Shown: positions 18,967 through 27,927 of the stretch, piece by piece
How the letters are laid out: the number at the start of each line of letters is the position of its first letter
Numbering within the stretch: the first letter of the stretch is position 1
NCBI GenBank assembly: GCA_014654115.1
Contig: JACWDO010000008.1
Coordinates: 1-38,520 of the forward strand
Length of the DNA: 38,520 bases
Direction of reading: 5' to 3'
Source of the DNA: Pelagibacterales bacterium SAG-MED17
Lineage (GTDB): Bacteria > Pseudomonadota > Alphaproteobacteria > Pelagibacterales > Pelagibacteraceae
Notes under the pieces: generated by a model
Database searches by the model: none
Seen by the model: the letters and a program-made list of their open reading frames with translations, nothing else
Told to the model about the DNA's origin: nothing
Position numbers and translations under genes: made by a program

Positions 18967-19755
18967 ATGAAAATACCTAACTTAACAATCGAACAATTAT
19001 TAGAAGCTGGCGTTCATCTTGGCCATAAAACATTAAGATGGAATCCAAAAATGAAAAAATTTATATTTGGAAAGAGAGATTCTATCCATATAATAGATCT
19101 AACCCAAACACTTGAACTAACTAAGGTGGCTTTAGAAAAAGTTTATGCAACAGTATCTTCAGGTGGTAAAATATTATTTATATCAACTAAAAAACAAGCT
19201 TCTGAAGCAATTGCAGAACTTGCAAATGAGACGGATCAATTTTTTGTTAACTACAGATGGTTAGGTGGTATGCTAACTAATTGGGGCACTATATCTAACT
19301 CAATAAAAAAACTTGATAAAATAGAGTCAGATTTAGTATCTGAAAACAGAGGTTTTACAAAAAAAGAATTACTAAAAATGAGTGGTCAAAGGGATAAATT
19401 GCAAAGATCATTAGGTGGGATAGCAAGCATGAAAAAAATCCCTGATCTTGTTTTTATAATTGATACTAACTATGAATCATTGGCCATTAAAGAATCAATA
19501 AAATTAGGAATTCCTATTATTGCGGTACTAGATAGCAATTCAAATCCAGATGGCATTGATTTTCCTATACCAGGTAATGATGATGCAAGAAGATCAATTG
19601 ATTTGTACTGCTCTCTTTTAAAAGAAACAATTTTAAATGCAAAAAAAGATACATCACATTCTTCAAATAATGATAAAATATCTGAAGTTAGCGAAATTGA
19701 GAGTTCAAACCTAAAAACTCCAGAAGATATAAAAGAAAAAAATAAAATTAACTAA
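18967..19755 (+). CDS. rpsB: 30S ribosomal protein S2
   Basis: Small-subunit ribosomal protein that joins the ribosome late and is needed for S1 binding. Family blocks are EAGVHLGHKTLRWNPKMKKF near the N-terminus, IHIIDLTQT, RWLGGMLTNW and PDLVFIIDT, then IPGNDDARRSIDLY. I place the start at ATG 18967 (262 residues) because homologues begin close to this point and a GGGA Shine-Dalgarno sits 6 nt upstream. The frame is open to a GTG at 18943, but that would make part of the structured leader coding. The acidic, Ser/Lys-rich C-terminal tail (about 35 residues) is lineage-specific. Confidence 0.96.
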   Translation: MKIPNLTIEQLLEAGVHLGHKTLRWNPKMKKFIFGKRDSIHIIDLTQTLELTKVALEKVYATVSSGGKILFISTKKQASEAIAELANETDQFFVNYRWLGGMLTNWGTISNSIKKLDKIESDLVSENRGFTKKELLKMSGQRDKLQRSLGGIASMKKIPDLVFIIDTNYESLAIKESIKLGIPIIAVLDSNSNPDGIDFPIPGNDDARRSIDLYCSLLKETILNAKKDTSHSSNNDKISEVSEIESSNLKTPEDIKEKNKIN

Positions 19756-19781
19756 ATCAATAATTTATTACAGGGTATAAA

Positions 19782-20633
19782 ATGAGTGATATAGAAAAAG
19801 TTAAACAATTACGAAAATCAACTGGAGCAGGTTTTAAAGATTGTAACGCAGCTCTAAAAGAGTCAAACGGTGAATTGGATAAAGCTGCAGAAATTTTAAG
19901 GGTTAAGGGAATAGCTAAAGCTTCAAAAAAAATGTCTAGAAGTGCAACAGAAGGCGTTGTTGTAGTCACAGGTGATGAAAAGAAAATGTCTATGATAGAA
20001 GTAAATTGCGAAACAGATTTCGTTGCCAAAAATGACGATTTTATTGAATTTGTTAAAGAATTAAGCGATCTAAACAATAATTTTTCTTCAAAGATTGATG
20101 ATTTGCAAAAATCTAAAATGAAAAATAACAAAACTGTTGATGAAAATTTAGTTGCCTTGATTGCAAAAATCGGAGAAAAAATTACAATAGGAAGATCAAA
20201 AACCTTAAATATTGAGAATTCAAGAAATTTTGTTTATCAACACTCTGTTATTAAAGATAATGTATCAAAATTAATAGTTATAGCATCCTTGAATACTATA
20301 GAAAAATCAGCTGAAATAGACTTATTTGGTAAACAGCTATCAATGCATATAGCTGCATCTAACCCTATAGCGCTAAATGCAGAAGATATTGACCAAGAGT
20401 TAATAGACAAAGAGGTTAATTTAATTGCAGAAGAATTGAAAAATTCAGGTAAACCAGATGAAATTGCAAAAAAAATAAGTTTAGGTAAAATTAACAAATT
20501 TAAAGAAGAAAACAGTTTAATGACTCAAGATTGGGTAATGGATCCAAAAATGAAAGTAAAAAATGTTATTAGTAGTTTAGACATATCAAATTTAAATATT
20601 AATGATTTTGTTAGAATTAAAATTGGTGAGTAA
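19782..20633 (+). CDS. tsf: Translation elongation factor Ts
   Basis: Guanine-nucleotide exchange factor for EF-Tu. The N-terminal UBA-like module is clear ([20 protein letters not shown], then [18 protein letters not shown]), and the core carries the EF-Tu contact motif [10 protein letters not shown]. The protein has 283 residues, the normal size. It follows rpsB by 26 bp and should share the leader-controlled transcript. The gene normally next in line, pyrH, is absent: the tsf stop overlaps the frr start (TAATG). Confidence 0.96.
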   Translation: MSDIEKVKQLRKSTGAGFKDCNAALKESNGELDKAAEILRVKGIAKASKKMSRSATEGVVVVTGDEKKMSMIEVNCETDFVAKNDDFIEFVKELSDLNNNFSSKIDDLQKSKMKNNKTVDENLVALIAKIGEKITIGRSKTLNIENSRNFVYQHSVIKDNVSKLIVIASLNTIEKSAEIDLFGKQLSMHIAASNPIALNAEDIDQELIDKEVNLIAEELKNSGKPDEIAKKISLGKINKFKEENSLMTQDWVMDPKMKVKNVISSLDISNLNINDFVRIKIGE

Positions 20634-21184
20634 TGTTCGAAGAGTTAAAATATAATAATAAAATGCTAAAAACTTATGAAGTTTTTAATCAAGAATTAGG
20701 ATCTCTCAGAACAGGAAGGGCAAACGCTGGAATGCTAGATATTATTAAAGTAGATGTTTATGGCCAAAAAATGCCAATTAATCAATTAGGAAGTATTACA
20801 ACACCTGAGCCTAGAACTATTAATATACAAGTGTGGGATACTAGCAATGTTCCATTAATAGATTCAGCAATAAAAAAATCAGAATTAGGATTAAATCCAC
20901 AAATAGATGGACAGTTGATTAGATTACCAGTCCCTGATTTAAGTGAGGAAAGACGAATGGAAATTAAGAAAATAATTAAATCTATGGGTGAAAAATGTAA
21001 AGTTTCAATAAGAAATATAAGAAGAGAAGCAAACGATGATTTAAAAAAATTATTAAAAGATAAACAAATTTCAGAGGATGAAGTAAAAAAAAACGAAAAA
21101 ATTATTCAAGATCATACAGACAATCAAATTAAAATTATAGACCAAAGAGTATCATCAAAAGAAAAAGAAATAATGACAATATGA
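20633..21184 (+). CDS. frr: Ribosome recycling factor
   Basis: Splits post-termination ribosomes together with EF-G. The 183 residues show the family pattern: ELGSLRTGRANAGMLD near the N-terminus, the beta-domain segment PINQLGSITTPEPRTINIQ, GLNPQIDGQLIRLPVPDLSE, then the long C-terminal helix rich in charge. The start overlaps the tsf stop by one base and the end overlaps uppS by 4 bp (ATGA). Confidence 0.96.
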   Translation: MFEELKYNNKMLKTYEVFNQELGSLRTGRANAGMLDIIKVDVYGQKMPINQLGSITTPEPRTINIQVWDTSNVPLIDSAIKKSELGLNPQIDGQLIRLPVPDLSEERRMEIKKIIKSMGEKCKVSIRNIRREANDDLKKLLKDKQISEDEVKKNEKIIQDHTDNQIKIIDQRVSSKEKEIMTI

Positions 21185-21861
21185 ATTCTCCAAAACATGT
21201 TGCCATTATTATGGATGGAAATGGTAGATGGGGAATAGGAAAGAATAAAACAAGAAATTACGGACATACTCAAGGCGTTAAAACTGTTGAAAAAATAATC
21301 GAGGCTTCAGTATCAAATAACATAAAATATTTAACACTTTACACATTTTCTACAGAAAATTGGAAAAGACCAAAAAAAGAAATATTTTTTTTAATTTATA
21401 TTTTAGAAAAATATTTAGATGAAAAATTTAATAAACTTTTAGAGAATAATATCAAATTAAACATATTTGGAAATATTAATAAATTTCCTAACTCACTTAA
21501 AAAAAAACTGATAAAAGCTCAAAAAATATCAAATAAAAATAATAAAATCCAAATTAATCTTGCTTTAAATTATGGATCAAAAGAGGAAATAGTATCCTCG
21601 GTTAAAAAAACAATTAATTCTGCTAGACCAATTAATGAGGCAAATATTACTAAAAACTTATATACAGCAGGTATACCAGATCCTGAAATACTAATTAGAA
21701 CTGGAAACAGATATAGATTAAGCAATTTTTTATTATGGCAGACTTCTTATACAGAAATTTTTTTTGTAAAAAAATTATGGCCAGACTTTAATAAAAACGA
21801 TTTTAATAAAATAATATCCAAATTCAAAAATATGAGAAGAAATTTTGGAGGAATAAAATGA
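21181..21861 (+). CDS. uppS: Undecaprenyl diphosphate synthase (cis-prenyltransferase)
   Basis: Makes the C55 polyprenyl carrier for peptidoglycan and LPS by adding isopentenyl units to farnesyl diphosphate. The P-loop-like catalytic motif IIMDGNGRWG is at residues 9-18 (Asp12). The YLTLYTFSTENWKRP block and the C-terminal ILIRTGNRYRLSNFLLWQ segment with TEIFF are also present. Length is 226 residues. It overlaps frr (ATGA) and cdsA (ATGA), so it is tightly coupled. Confidence 0.95.
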   Translation: MNSPKHVAIIMDGNGRWGIGKNKTRNYGHTQGVKTVEKIIEASVSNNIKYLTLYTFSTENWKRPKKEIFFLIYILEKYLDEKFNKLLENNIKLNIFGNINKFPNSLKKKLIKAQKISNKNNKIQINLALNYGSKEEIVSSVKKTINSARPINEANITKNLYTAGIPDPEILIRTGNRYRLSNFLLWQTSYTEIFFVKKLWPDFNKNDFNKIISKFKNMRRNFGGIK

Positions 21862-22517
21862 GTGAAATTAATAAAAGGATATTCACTTCATTTTTTTTAT
21901 TATTGATAATTTTTTTTTCTTTTTTAAATTATAAAATATTTACTGTTTTTTTATTTATCTTGTCTTTTATTACATTATGTGAATTGAACAATATTTTTAA
22001 AAAAATTTATAAAAAAAAACTTCTTTTTCAATCAATGAGTATTTTTTTTTCGATATTGTACATAAGTTACTTTACTCTAACTATTATTTTATTTTTATCA
22101 GAAAAATTTATAATTGATAAATTCATGATTTTATTTTTACTAATTATATGTATTTCTACAGATATAGGTGGTTATGTGTTTGGTAAATTAATAGGAGGAA
22201 AAAAATTAACAACTATAAGCCCAAACAAAACATACTCTGGATCATTAGGATCATTTTTTTTATCACTTATAGTTGGGTATCTTTTTTATCAAATTCAAAA
22301 TAATTTAATCTTAATAAATATTAATATTTTTATTTTTATTATTTTAATTTCCCTAATGTCTCAAATTGGTGACTTATTGATTTCTTTTTTAAAAAGAAAA
22401 GCAGAAATAAAAGATACAGGGTCTATTTTGCCTGGCCACGGTGGAATTCTTGACAGAATTGATGGTATACTCTTGGCTGTGCCAATTGGTTTAATTTTAA
22501 TTAATGTATATTCATAA
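21858..22517 (+). CDS. cdsA: Phosphatidate cytidylyltransferase
   Basis: Converts phosphatidate and CTP to CDP-diacylglycerol, the branch point of phospholipid synthesis. The protein is hydrophobic, 219 residues, with several transmembrane helices. The family signature is in the C-terminal third: KTYSGSLGSFF, then SQIGDLLISFLKRKAEIKDTG and LPGHGGILDRIDGIL, with the metal-binding aspartates. It is shorter than the E. coli enzyme (about 285) and similar to compact alphaproteobacterial forms. Overlaps uppS by 4 bp. Confidence 0.93.
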   Translation: MSEINKRIFTSFFLLLIIFFSFLNYKIFTVFLFILSFITLCELNNIFKKIYKKKLLFQSMSIFFSILYISYFTLTIILFLSEKFIIDKFMILFLLIICISTDIGGYVFGKLIGGKKLTTISPNKTYSGSLGSFFLSLIVGYLFYQIQNNLILININIFIFIILISLMSQIGDLLISFLKRKAEIKDTGSILPGHGGILDRIDGILLAVPIGLILINVYS

Positions 22518-22519
22518 AA

Positions 22520-23710
22520 ATGAAAGATTTAATATTATTAGGTTCTACCGGATCAATTGGAAATGCCGTATTGAATGTAGTTAATAAAAATAAAGCAAAT
22601 TTTCAAATAAAGCTTCTCACAACAAACAAAAATATAAAAAAAATTTACAAACAAGCAGTAAATTATAATGTTAAAAAAGTAGTAATTTTAGATATAAATA
22701 ATTTTAAAAAGTATAGTTATTTATTCAAAAAAAAAAAAATCAAAGTTTTTTTTAATATTGAGGAAGCTTTAAAAACATTTACAAAAAAAGTTTATTTTAC
22801 TGTAAGTGGAATTTCAGGAATTGAGGGATTGGGACCTACTTTAAAATCCATTAAATATACAGAAAAATTGGGTATAGCAAATAAAGAGTCAATTATTTGT
22901 GGATGGAAATTTATTAAAAAAGAATTAAAAAAAAATAATACAAAATTTATTCCATTAGACTCAGAGCATTTTTCAATATGGTCGTTAATAAAATCAGATA
23001 ACATAGATAATATCAAAAAAATTTATTTAACCGCATCAGGTGGTCCATTTTTACATAAAAGATTGAAAGATATTAAATTTATTAAGCCAAAATATGCTTT
23101 GATGCATCCTAATTGGAAAATGGGAAAGAAAATCACAATTGATTCAGCAACTATGATGAATAAAATTTTCGAAGTTATTGAAGCAAAAAAAATATTTAAT
23201 ATAAATAATAAAAAATTAGGAATTTTAATTCATCCAAAATCATATATTCATGCAATTGTTCATTTTAAAACAGGCCTAACAAAATTTCTTGCTCACGAAA
23301 CTACAATGGAAATACCAATCCTAAATGCATTACATAATAATGATGACAAGTTTTTTTATAATAAAAAGGAATTTAATTATTTAAATTTTAATGGTCTAAA
23401 CTTCTTAAAACCAAATAATAAAAATTTTCCATTATTAAAGATTATGAATTATGAATTTAACGACACATATTTTGAAATAATATTAGTAATTCTTAATGAT
23501 ACATTAGTTAATTTATATTTAAAAAATTCAATTCATTATATTTCAATTCATAAAATGTTGATAAAATTATTAAAAAACCCTTATTTTTCTTATTACTATG
23601 ATAAAAGTCCAAAAAATATAAATGAAATAGAAAATATGGTAAAAAAGGTTAAAAAATATCTAAATAATTATTTTAAATTAAATGAAAAACTTCTTAAAAA
23701 AAACAATTAA
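22520..23710 (+). CDS. dxr: 1-deoxy-D-xylulose 5-phosphate reductoisomerase
   Basis: Second step of the MEP isoprenoid pathway, making 2-C-methyl-D-erythritol 4-phosphate and supplying precursors for neighbouring uppS. The NADPH-binding motif GSTGSIG is at residues 8-14. Metal ligands lie in LDSEH (146-150) and in FEVIEA (217-222), and the substrate loop is NWKMGKKITIDSATM (198-212). The protein has 396 residues, full length. A run of 13 A at 22727-22739 encodes part of a Lys-rich loop and keeps the frame. The 3' end overlaps bamA by 29 bp, where rseP would usually sit. Confidence 0.95.
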   Translation: MKDLILLGSTGSIGNAVLNVVNKNKANFQIKLLTTNKNIKKIYKQAVNYNVKKVVILDINNFKKYSYLFKKKKIKVFFNIEEALKTFTKKVYFTVSGISGIEGLGPTLKSIKYTEKLGIANKESIICGWKFIKKELKKNNTKFIPLDSEHFSIWSLIKSDNIDNIKKIYLTASGGPFLHKRLKDIKFIKPKYALMHPNWKMGKKITIDSATMMNKIFEVIEAKKIFNINNKKLGILIHPKSYIHAIVHFKTGLTKFLAHETTMEIPILNALHNNDDKFFYNKKEFNYLNFNGLNFLKPNNKNFPLLKIMNYEFNDTYFEIILVILNDTLVNLYLKNSIHYISIHKMLIKLLKNPYFSYYYDKSPKNINEIENMVKKVKKYLNNYFKLNEKLLKKNN

Positions 23711-25943
23711 TAAATTTGGATTAATTTTAATAATATATATTTTTGCATTTACATCAATAATCAAAGCAGAAATATACAATGAGATAAAAGTTACTGGTAA
23801 CAAAAGATTATCTGTTGAAACGGTACTTATGTTTTCAGGACTTAATACGGACAGAAATTTAAATAATAATGATTTAAATTCAGCTATTAAAAAGCTTTAT
23901 GAAACAGACTATTTCAAAGATATTGAAATATTAATATTGAAAGATAAATTAGAAATTAAAATTATTGAAAATCCAATAATTCAGACAATATCAATAAATG
24001 GAATTAAAAATAAATCAATAATAAGACAATTAGAAGATATTACAAAAAAAAGTGAAAAATATCCTTTTTTAATTTCTAATGTTAATGATCAAAAAAATCT
24101 TTTATCTAATATTGTTAGATCAAGTGGTTTTTATTTTTCTAGTGTAAATACTAGAATTATTGAAAATAAAAACAATTCAGTAGATCTTATATATGATTTC
24201 AATTTAGGCGAACGTGCTGTTATTAAAAATATAAATTTTCAGGGTAATAAAATTTTTAAGGGTTCCAAACTTAGAGATATTATTAAATCTGAGGAAGGCA
24301 AGTTTTGGAAATTTATAACGTCAAATAAATATTTGGATGAAAGAAAGATCAAAATTGACGAAAAACTGTTAAATGAATTTTATAAAAATAAAGGATATTA
24401 TAATGTAAATGTAAAATCTTCTTACGCGAAGAATATTAACAATAAATATTTTGAATTAAATTTTAATATTGATGCAGGGGAGAAATTCTATTTTAGTAAT
24501 ATAAATCTAAACTTAAGGGACGAATTTGAAAATGAGAATTTTAAAAACGTAACAAAAATAATAAAAAAATTAGAAGGTAAGAAGTATTCCAAAAAAATTT
24601 TAGATGATATTTTGGATGAAATAAATAAAATTACAATTCAAAAAGAATTTGTGTTTGTAGATGTAAATTATGACGAAAAAATTGTAGAAGGCAATAGGAT
24701 TAATATTGATCTAAATTTTAATGATTTAGAAAAAATTTTTGTTGAACAAATAAATATCTTTGGAAATTTTATAACAGAAGAAAAAGTAATAAGAAACTCG
24801 CTAATAGTTGATGAAGGTGATCCATTTAATGTTTTTCTTTTTGATAAGTCAATCTCAAATATTAAATCAAGAGGTATTTTTAGAAATGTTAAATCTGACA
24901 TAAAACAATCTACTAATGATCCTCAAAAAAAAGTAATTAATATAATTGTTGAAGAAAGTCCCACCGGAGAAATATTTGCAGGTGCGGGTGCTGGCACCTC
25001 TGGAGCGACTGTTTCAGCAGGTATTAAAGAAAAAAATTATTTAGGCAAAGGTATTAGACTTGCCTCTAACCTCACACTTTCTGAGAGCCAAATCAAAGGT
25101 AAATTTTCTATTATTAATCCTAATTTCAAAAATTCAGATCGATCCTTTAATACCACATTTGAAAGTACTAGTACTGATACACTTACAACAAGTGGTTTTA
25201 AAACTTCTCGTACTGGATTCTCTATTGGTACAGGTTTTGAACAGTATAAAGATTTATTTGTTAATTTTGATTTATCAGCTTATTACGAAAAATTAGAGAC
25301 ATCCTCGTCAGCATCTAATTATAAAAAAAAGCAAGAAGGTGATTATCTTGAGAATTTAATAAAGTACAGATTAGTTTTAAATAAGCTCGATCAAAATTTT
25401 CAACCCACAGAAGGCTTTAAAATGGGTTTTGAGCAGGTTCTGCCTATTTATTCTGACGATTTGTCTATAGAAAATACTTTAAATTATTCAAAATACATAT
25501 CGATTTCAGATAATTTGATCGTATCCACAAAATTCTTTGCAAAAGCTGTAAATTCTATTGATGACGATGTAAGAGTTTCCAGAAGAGTCTACATACCAAG
25601 TAGTAAATTACGTGGTTTTGAGCCTGGGCAGTTTGGACCAAAAGATGGAAATGAGTATGTTGGAGGAAATTATGGAACTGCTTTAAATATTAATTCTACA
25701 TTGCCAAATATATTTAGTGGAAATGACGATATAGATTTAAGCTTATTTTTAGACGCAGCAACACTTAGAGAGGTTGATTATGATAGTTCGTTAGAGTCAA
25801 GTGAAATTAGATCTTCAACAGGATTATCTGTTAATTGGTTTACTGTACTTGGACCACTATCATTTTCATATGCAATACCATTAACTAGCGAACCATCAGA
25901 CACAACAGAATCTTTTAGATTTAGAATTGGTACTTCCTTTTAA
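23682..25943 (+). CDS. bamA: Outer membrane protein assembly factor BamA
   Basis: Central pore protein that folds beta-barrels into the outer membrane. A signal peptide (Lys-rich start, hydrophobic residues 12-27, cut after about IIKA) leads into periplasmic POTRA repeats (about 30-420). The Omp85 barrel starts near GEIFAGAGAGTSGATVSAG and contains LRGFEPGQFGPK, the family VRGF-type lock motif. It ends with FRFRIGTSF, whose terminal Phe is the expected beta-signal. Length is 753 residues. The start lies inside dxr (29-bp overlap), and skp follows after one base. Confidence 0.95.
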   Translation: MKNFLKKTINKFGLILIIYIFAFTSIIKAEIYNEIKVTGNKRLSVETVLMFSGLNTDRNLNNNDLNSAIKKLYETDYFKDIEILILKDKLEIKIIENPIIQTISINGIKNKSIIRQLEDITKKSEKYPFLISNVNDQKNLLSNIVRSSGFYFSSVNTRIIENKNNSVDLIYDFNLGERAVIKNINFQGNKIFKGSKLRDIIKSEEGKFWKFITSNKYLDERKIKIDEKLLNEFYKNKGYYNVNVKSSYAKNINNKYFELNFNIDAGEKFYFSNINLNLRDEFENENFKNVTKIIKKLEGKKYSKKILDDILDEINKITIQKEFVFVDVNYDEKIVEGNRINIDLNFNDLEKIFVEQINIFGNFITEEKVIRNSLIVDEGDPFNVFLFDKSISNIKSRGIFRNVKSDIKQSTNDPQKKVINIIVEESPTGEIFAGAGAGTSGATVSAGIKEKNYLGKGIRLASNLTLSESQIKGKFSIINPNFKNSDRSFNTTFESTSTDTLTTSGFKTSRTGFSIGTGFEQYKDLFVNFDLSAYYEKLETSSSASNYKKKQEGDYLENLIKYRLVLNKLDQNFQPTEGFKMGFEQVLPIYSDDLSIENTLNYSKYISISDNLIVSTKFFAKAVNSIDDDVRVSRRVYIPSSKLRGFEPGQFGPKDGNEYVGGNYGTALNINSTLPNIFSGNDDIDLSLFLDAATLREVDYDSSLESSEIRSSTGLSVNWFTVLGPLSFSYAIPLTSEPSDTTESFRFRIGTSF

Positions 25944-25944
25944 T

Positions 25945-26454
25945 ATGAAAAACTACACAATAGGAATATTTTTTTTTTTATGTAGTTCTTTTTATTCATA
26001 TGCACAAATTGTTTATATCGATGTTAATTTTATACTAAATAATTCTGAAGTAGGAAAGTCTTTAAATATTTATATTAAAGAATTAAATGACAAAAATTTA
26101 ACATCATATAAAGAAATTGAGGATCAATTTTTAAAAAAAGAAAAAGAATTACTGGCTCAAAAAAATATATTGGAAAAAAGTGATTTTGATAAAAAGCTAA
26201 AAAAATTATCTAAAGAGGTTAATATTTATAGATCTGAAAAAAAAATGTCATTAACTAAATTAAATGAAATTAAAATAAATAATACCAAAAAAATTCTAAA
26301 TATATTAAATCCAATAATTACAAATTATGTTGATAAAAATTCAATTTCATTAGTAATACCAAAAAAAAATATAATTGTTGGTAAAAAAAATCTAGAAATT
26401 ACTAGTGAAATAGTTAAATTATTAAATGATAAAGTTAAATCTTTAGAATTTTAA
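25945..26454 (+). CDS. skp: Periplasmic chaperone Skp/OmpH family
   Basis: Periplasmic holdase for unfolded outer-membrane proteins, acting with BamA. An N-terminal signal peptide (MKNYTIGIFFFLCSSFYSYA, about 20 residues) is followed by QIVYIDVNFILNNSEVGKSL, the start typical of the OmpH family. A long Lys/Glu-rich helical stretch (about 35-115) then forms the coiled-coil arms, with a short C-terminal beta segment. The ATG at 25945 (169 residues) is preferred over a TTG at 25927 that would overlap bamA and spoil the signal peptide. Sequence conservation in this family is low, so the call leans on context. Confidence 0.85.
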   Translation: MKNYTIGIFFFLCSSFYSYAQIVYIDVNFILNNSEVGKSLNIYIKELNDKNLTSYKEIEDQFLKKEKELLAQKNILEKSDFDKKLKKLSKEVNIYRSEKKMSLTKLNEIKINNTKKILNILNPIITNYVDKNSISLVIPKKNIIVGKKNLEITSEIVKLLNDKVKSLEF

Positions 26455-26455
26455 T

Positions 26456-27433
26456 ATGAAAAATTTATTTTTCAAAAAAAAAAATAATGTTGAGATTAAT
26501 GACATTTTACAATGCCTAAGTCTTAAAAAAATTAAAAATAGCTTTAAAGTAAATAATATTGCAGACTTAGAAAATTCTGGAAGAAATGATGTATCTTTTT
26601 TTCACTCTAAAAAATATCTTAGCACAATTAAAAACACTAAGTCTAAATTAGTAATAACGACTGCTAAATTAAAAGATATTATACCAAAAAAAATAAAAAT
26701 TATTATAGTTCCAAATGTTTTAGTTTCCGTTGCTAAAGTAACTTCTTTATTTTATCCAAATTCCTTAGACGATTCTTTTGATGATAAAATTTTTCCTATC
26801 AATATAAAAAAATTTAAAAGATTAAAATCTGGGAATAACGTTCTTCTTGGACAAAATGTAAAAATTGGAGAAAAATGCTCTATTGGACATAATACTATTA
26901 TTGAAAGCAATGTATCTATAGGCGATAATTGTGTTATCGGTAGCAATGTTATAATTAAGAATTCTATAATAGGAAATAGTACTAACATTCTTGATGGCTC
27001 AATTATTGGAAAAAAGGGATTTGGTTTTTTTCCTGGAGTAAAAAATATAAGATACCCTCACATAGGTGCAGTTATTATTGGAGATAATGTTGAAATTGGA
27101 TGTAATAATACAATTGATAGAGGATCTTTGTCTAATACAATAATTGGTGACGGTACTTTTTTAGATAATCAAGTTCATATAGCTCATAATGTTAAAATAG
27201 GCAAAAACTGCATTATAACTGGACAAGTTGGTTTTGCAGGAAGTTCTTCTATAGGAAATAATGTAATGATTGGTGGACAAGCTGGTATCTCTGGACATTT
27301 AAAAATTGGAAGCAATGTTAAAATTGGAGGTGGAAGTGGAGTTATTAAAGATATACCTTCCAACACAAATGTAATGGGATATCCTGCTAAAAGTATTAGA
27401 AATTTTTTAAAGGAAAACAAATCAAATGTCTAA
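26456..27433 (+). CDS. lpxD: UDP-3-O-acylglucosamine N-acyltransferase
   Basis: Third lipid A enzyme, adding the N-linked hydroxyacyl chain to UDP-3-O-acyl-glucosamine. The 325 residues have an N-terminal uridine-binding domain (about 1-110, including NDVSFFHSKKYL) and then a left-handed beta-helix of hexapeptide repeats (IGEKCSIGHNTIIESNVSIG and onward). The catalytic histidine lies in VHIAHNVKIG around residue 240. The C-terminal GYPAKSIRNFLKE is typical. It overlaps fabZ by 8 bp. Confidence 0.95.
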   Translation: MKNLFFKKKNNVEINDILQCLSLKKIKNSFKVNNIADLENSGRNDVSFFHSKKYLSTIKNTKSKLVITTAKLKDIIPKKIKIIIVPNVLVSVAKVTSLFYPNSLDDSFDDKIFPINIKKFKRLKSGNNVLLGQNVKIGEKCSIGHNTIIESNVSIGDNCVIGSNVIIKNSIIGNSTNILDGSIIGKKGFGFFPGVKNIRYPHIGAVIIGDNVEIGCNNTIDRGSLSNTIIGDGTFLDNQVHIAHNVKIGKNCIITGQVGFAGSSSIGNNVMIGGQAGISGHLKIGSNVKIGGGSGVIKDIPSNTNVMGYPAKSIRNFLKENKSNV

Positions 27434-27872
27434 TTTAAATAAAGAACAAATAAAAAAACTCTTGCCACATAGAGAGCCAATGCTTCTTATTGATGAATTA
27501 AGAAATATAAAAAAACTATTTTCAGCTACGGCAATAGTAAATGTTAAAAAAGATAGTTTTTTTGTAAATGGTCATTTTCCTGGAGAGCCAGTCATGCCAG
27601 GTGTCTTAATTGTTGAGGCTTTCGGTCAAGCTGCAGCTGCATTAACAGCAGAAGGATTGGATAAAGCTACGTACGATAATAAGTTAGTATTTTTAATGAC
27701 AATTGAAAAGGCAAGATTTAGAAACCCTGTTATTCCTGACTGTATTCTGGAATTAAATATAGAAGCAGTTAGATCTCACGGAAGAGTATGGAAGTATAAG
27801 GGCACAGCATTTGTAGGTGATAAAAAAATGGCAGACGCTCAGTGGTCAGCAACAATTGTTGATAGAAAGTAA
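27426..27872 (+). CDS. fabZ: 3-hydroxyacyl-ACP dehydratase FabZ
   Basis: Dehydrates 3-hydroxyacyl-ACP in fatty acid synthesis and so competes with LpxA/LpxD for the same hydroxyacyl-ACP pool, which explains its place among lpx genes. It is a hotdog-fold protein of 148 residues. The catalytic His50 lies in NGHFPGEPVMPGV and Glu64 in LIVEAFGQAAA. The start PHREPMLLID is typical. A 55-bp AT-rich gap with no recognisable signal separates it from lpxA. Confidence 0.96.
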   Translation: MSNLNKEQIKKLLPHREPMLLIDELRNIKKLFSATAIVNVKKDSFFVNGHFPGEPVMPGVLIVEAFGQAAAALTAEGLDKATYDNKLVFLMTIEKARFRNPVIPDCILELNIEAVRSHGRVWKYKGTAFVGDKKMADAQWSATIVDRK

Positions 27873-27927
27873 TAATTAGTAGTAATAGTTGATAAGTATT
27901 AAATATTAAATTTGTTATTTATTATCT

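Noticed and set aside
27873..27927. Possible promoter or regulatory element in the fabZ-lpxA gap
   Set aside because: The 55 bp are low-complexity AT-rich sequence with no spaced promoter boxes or stable hairpin that I could distinguish from background.
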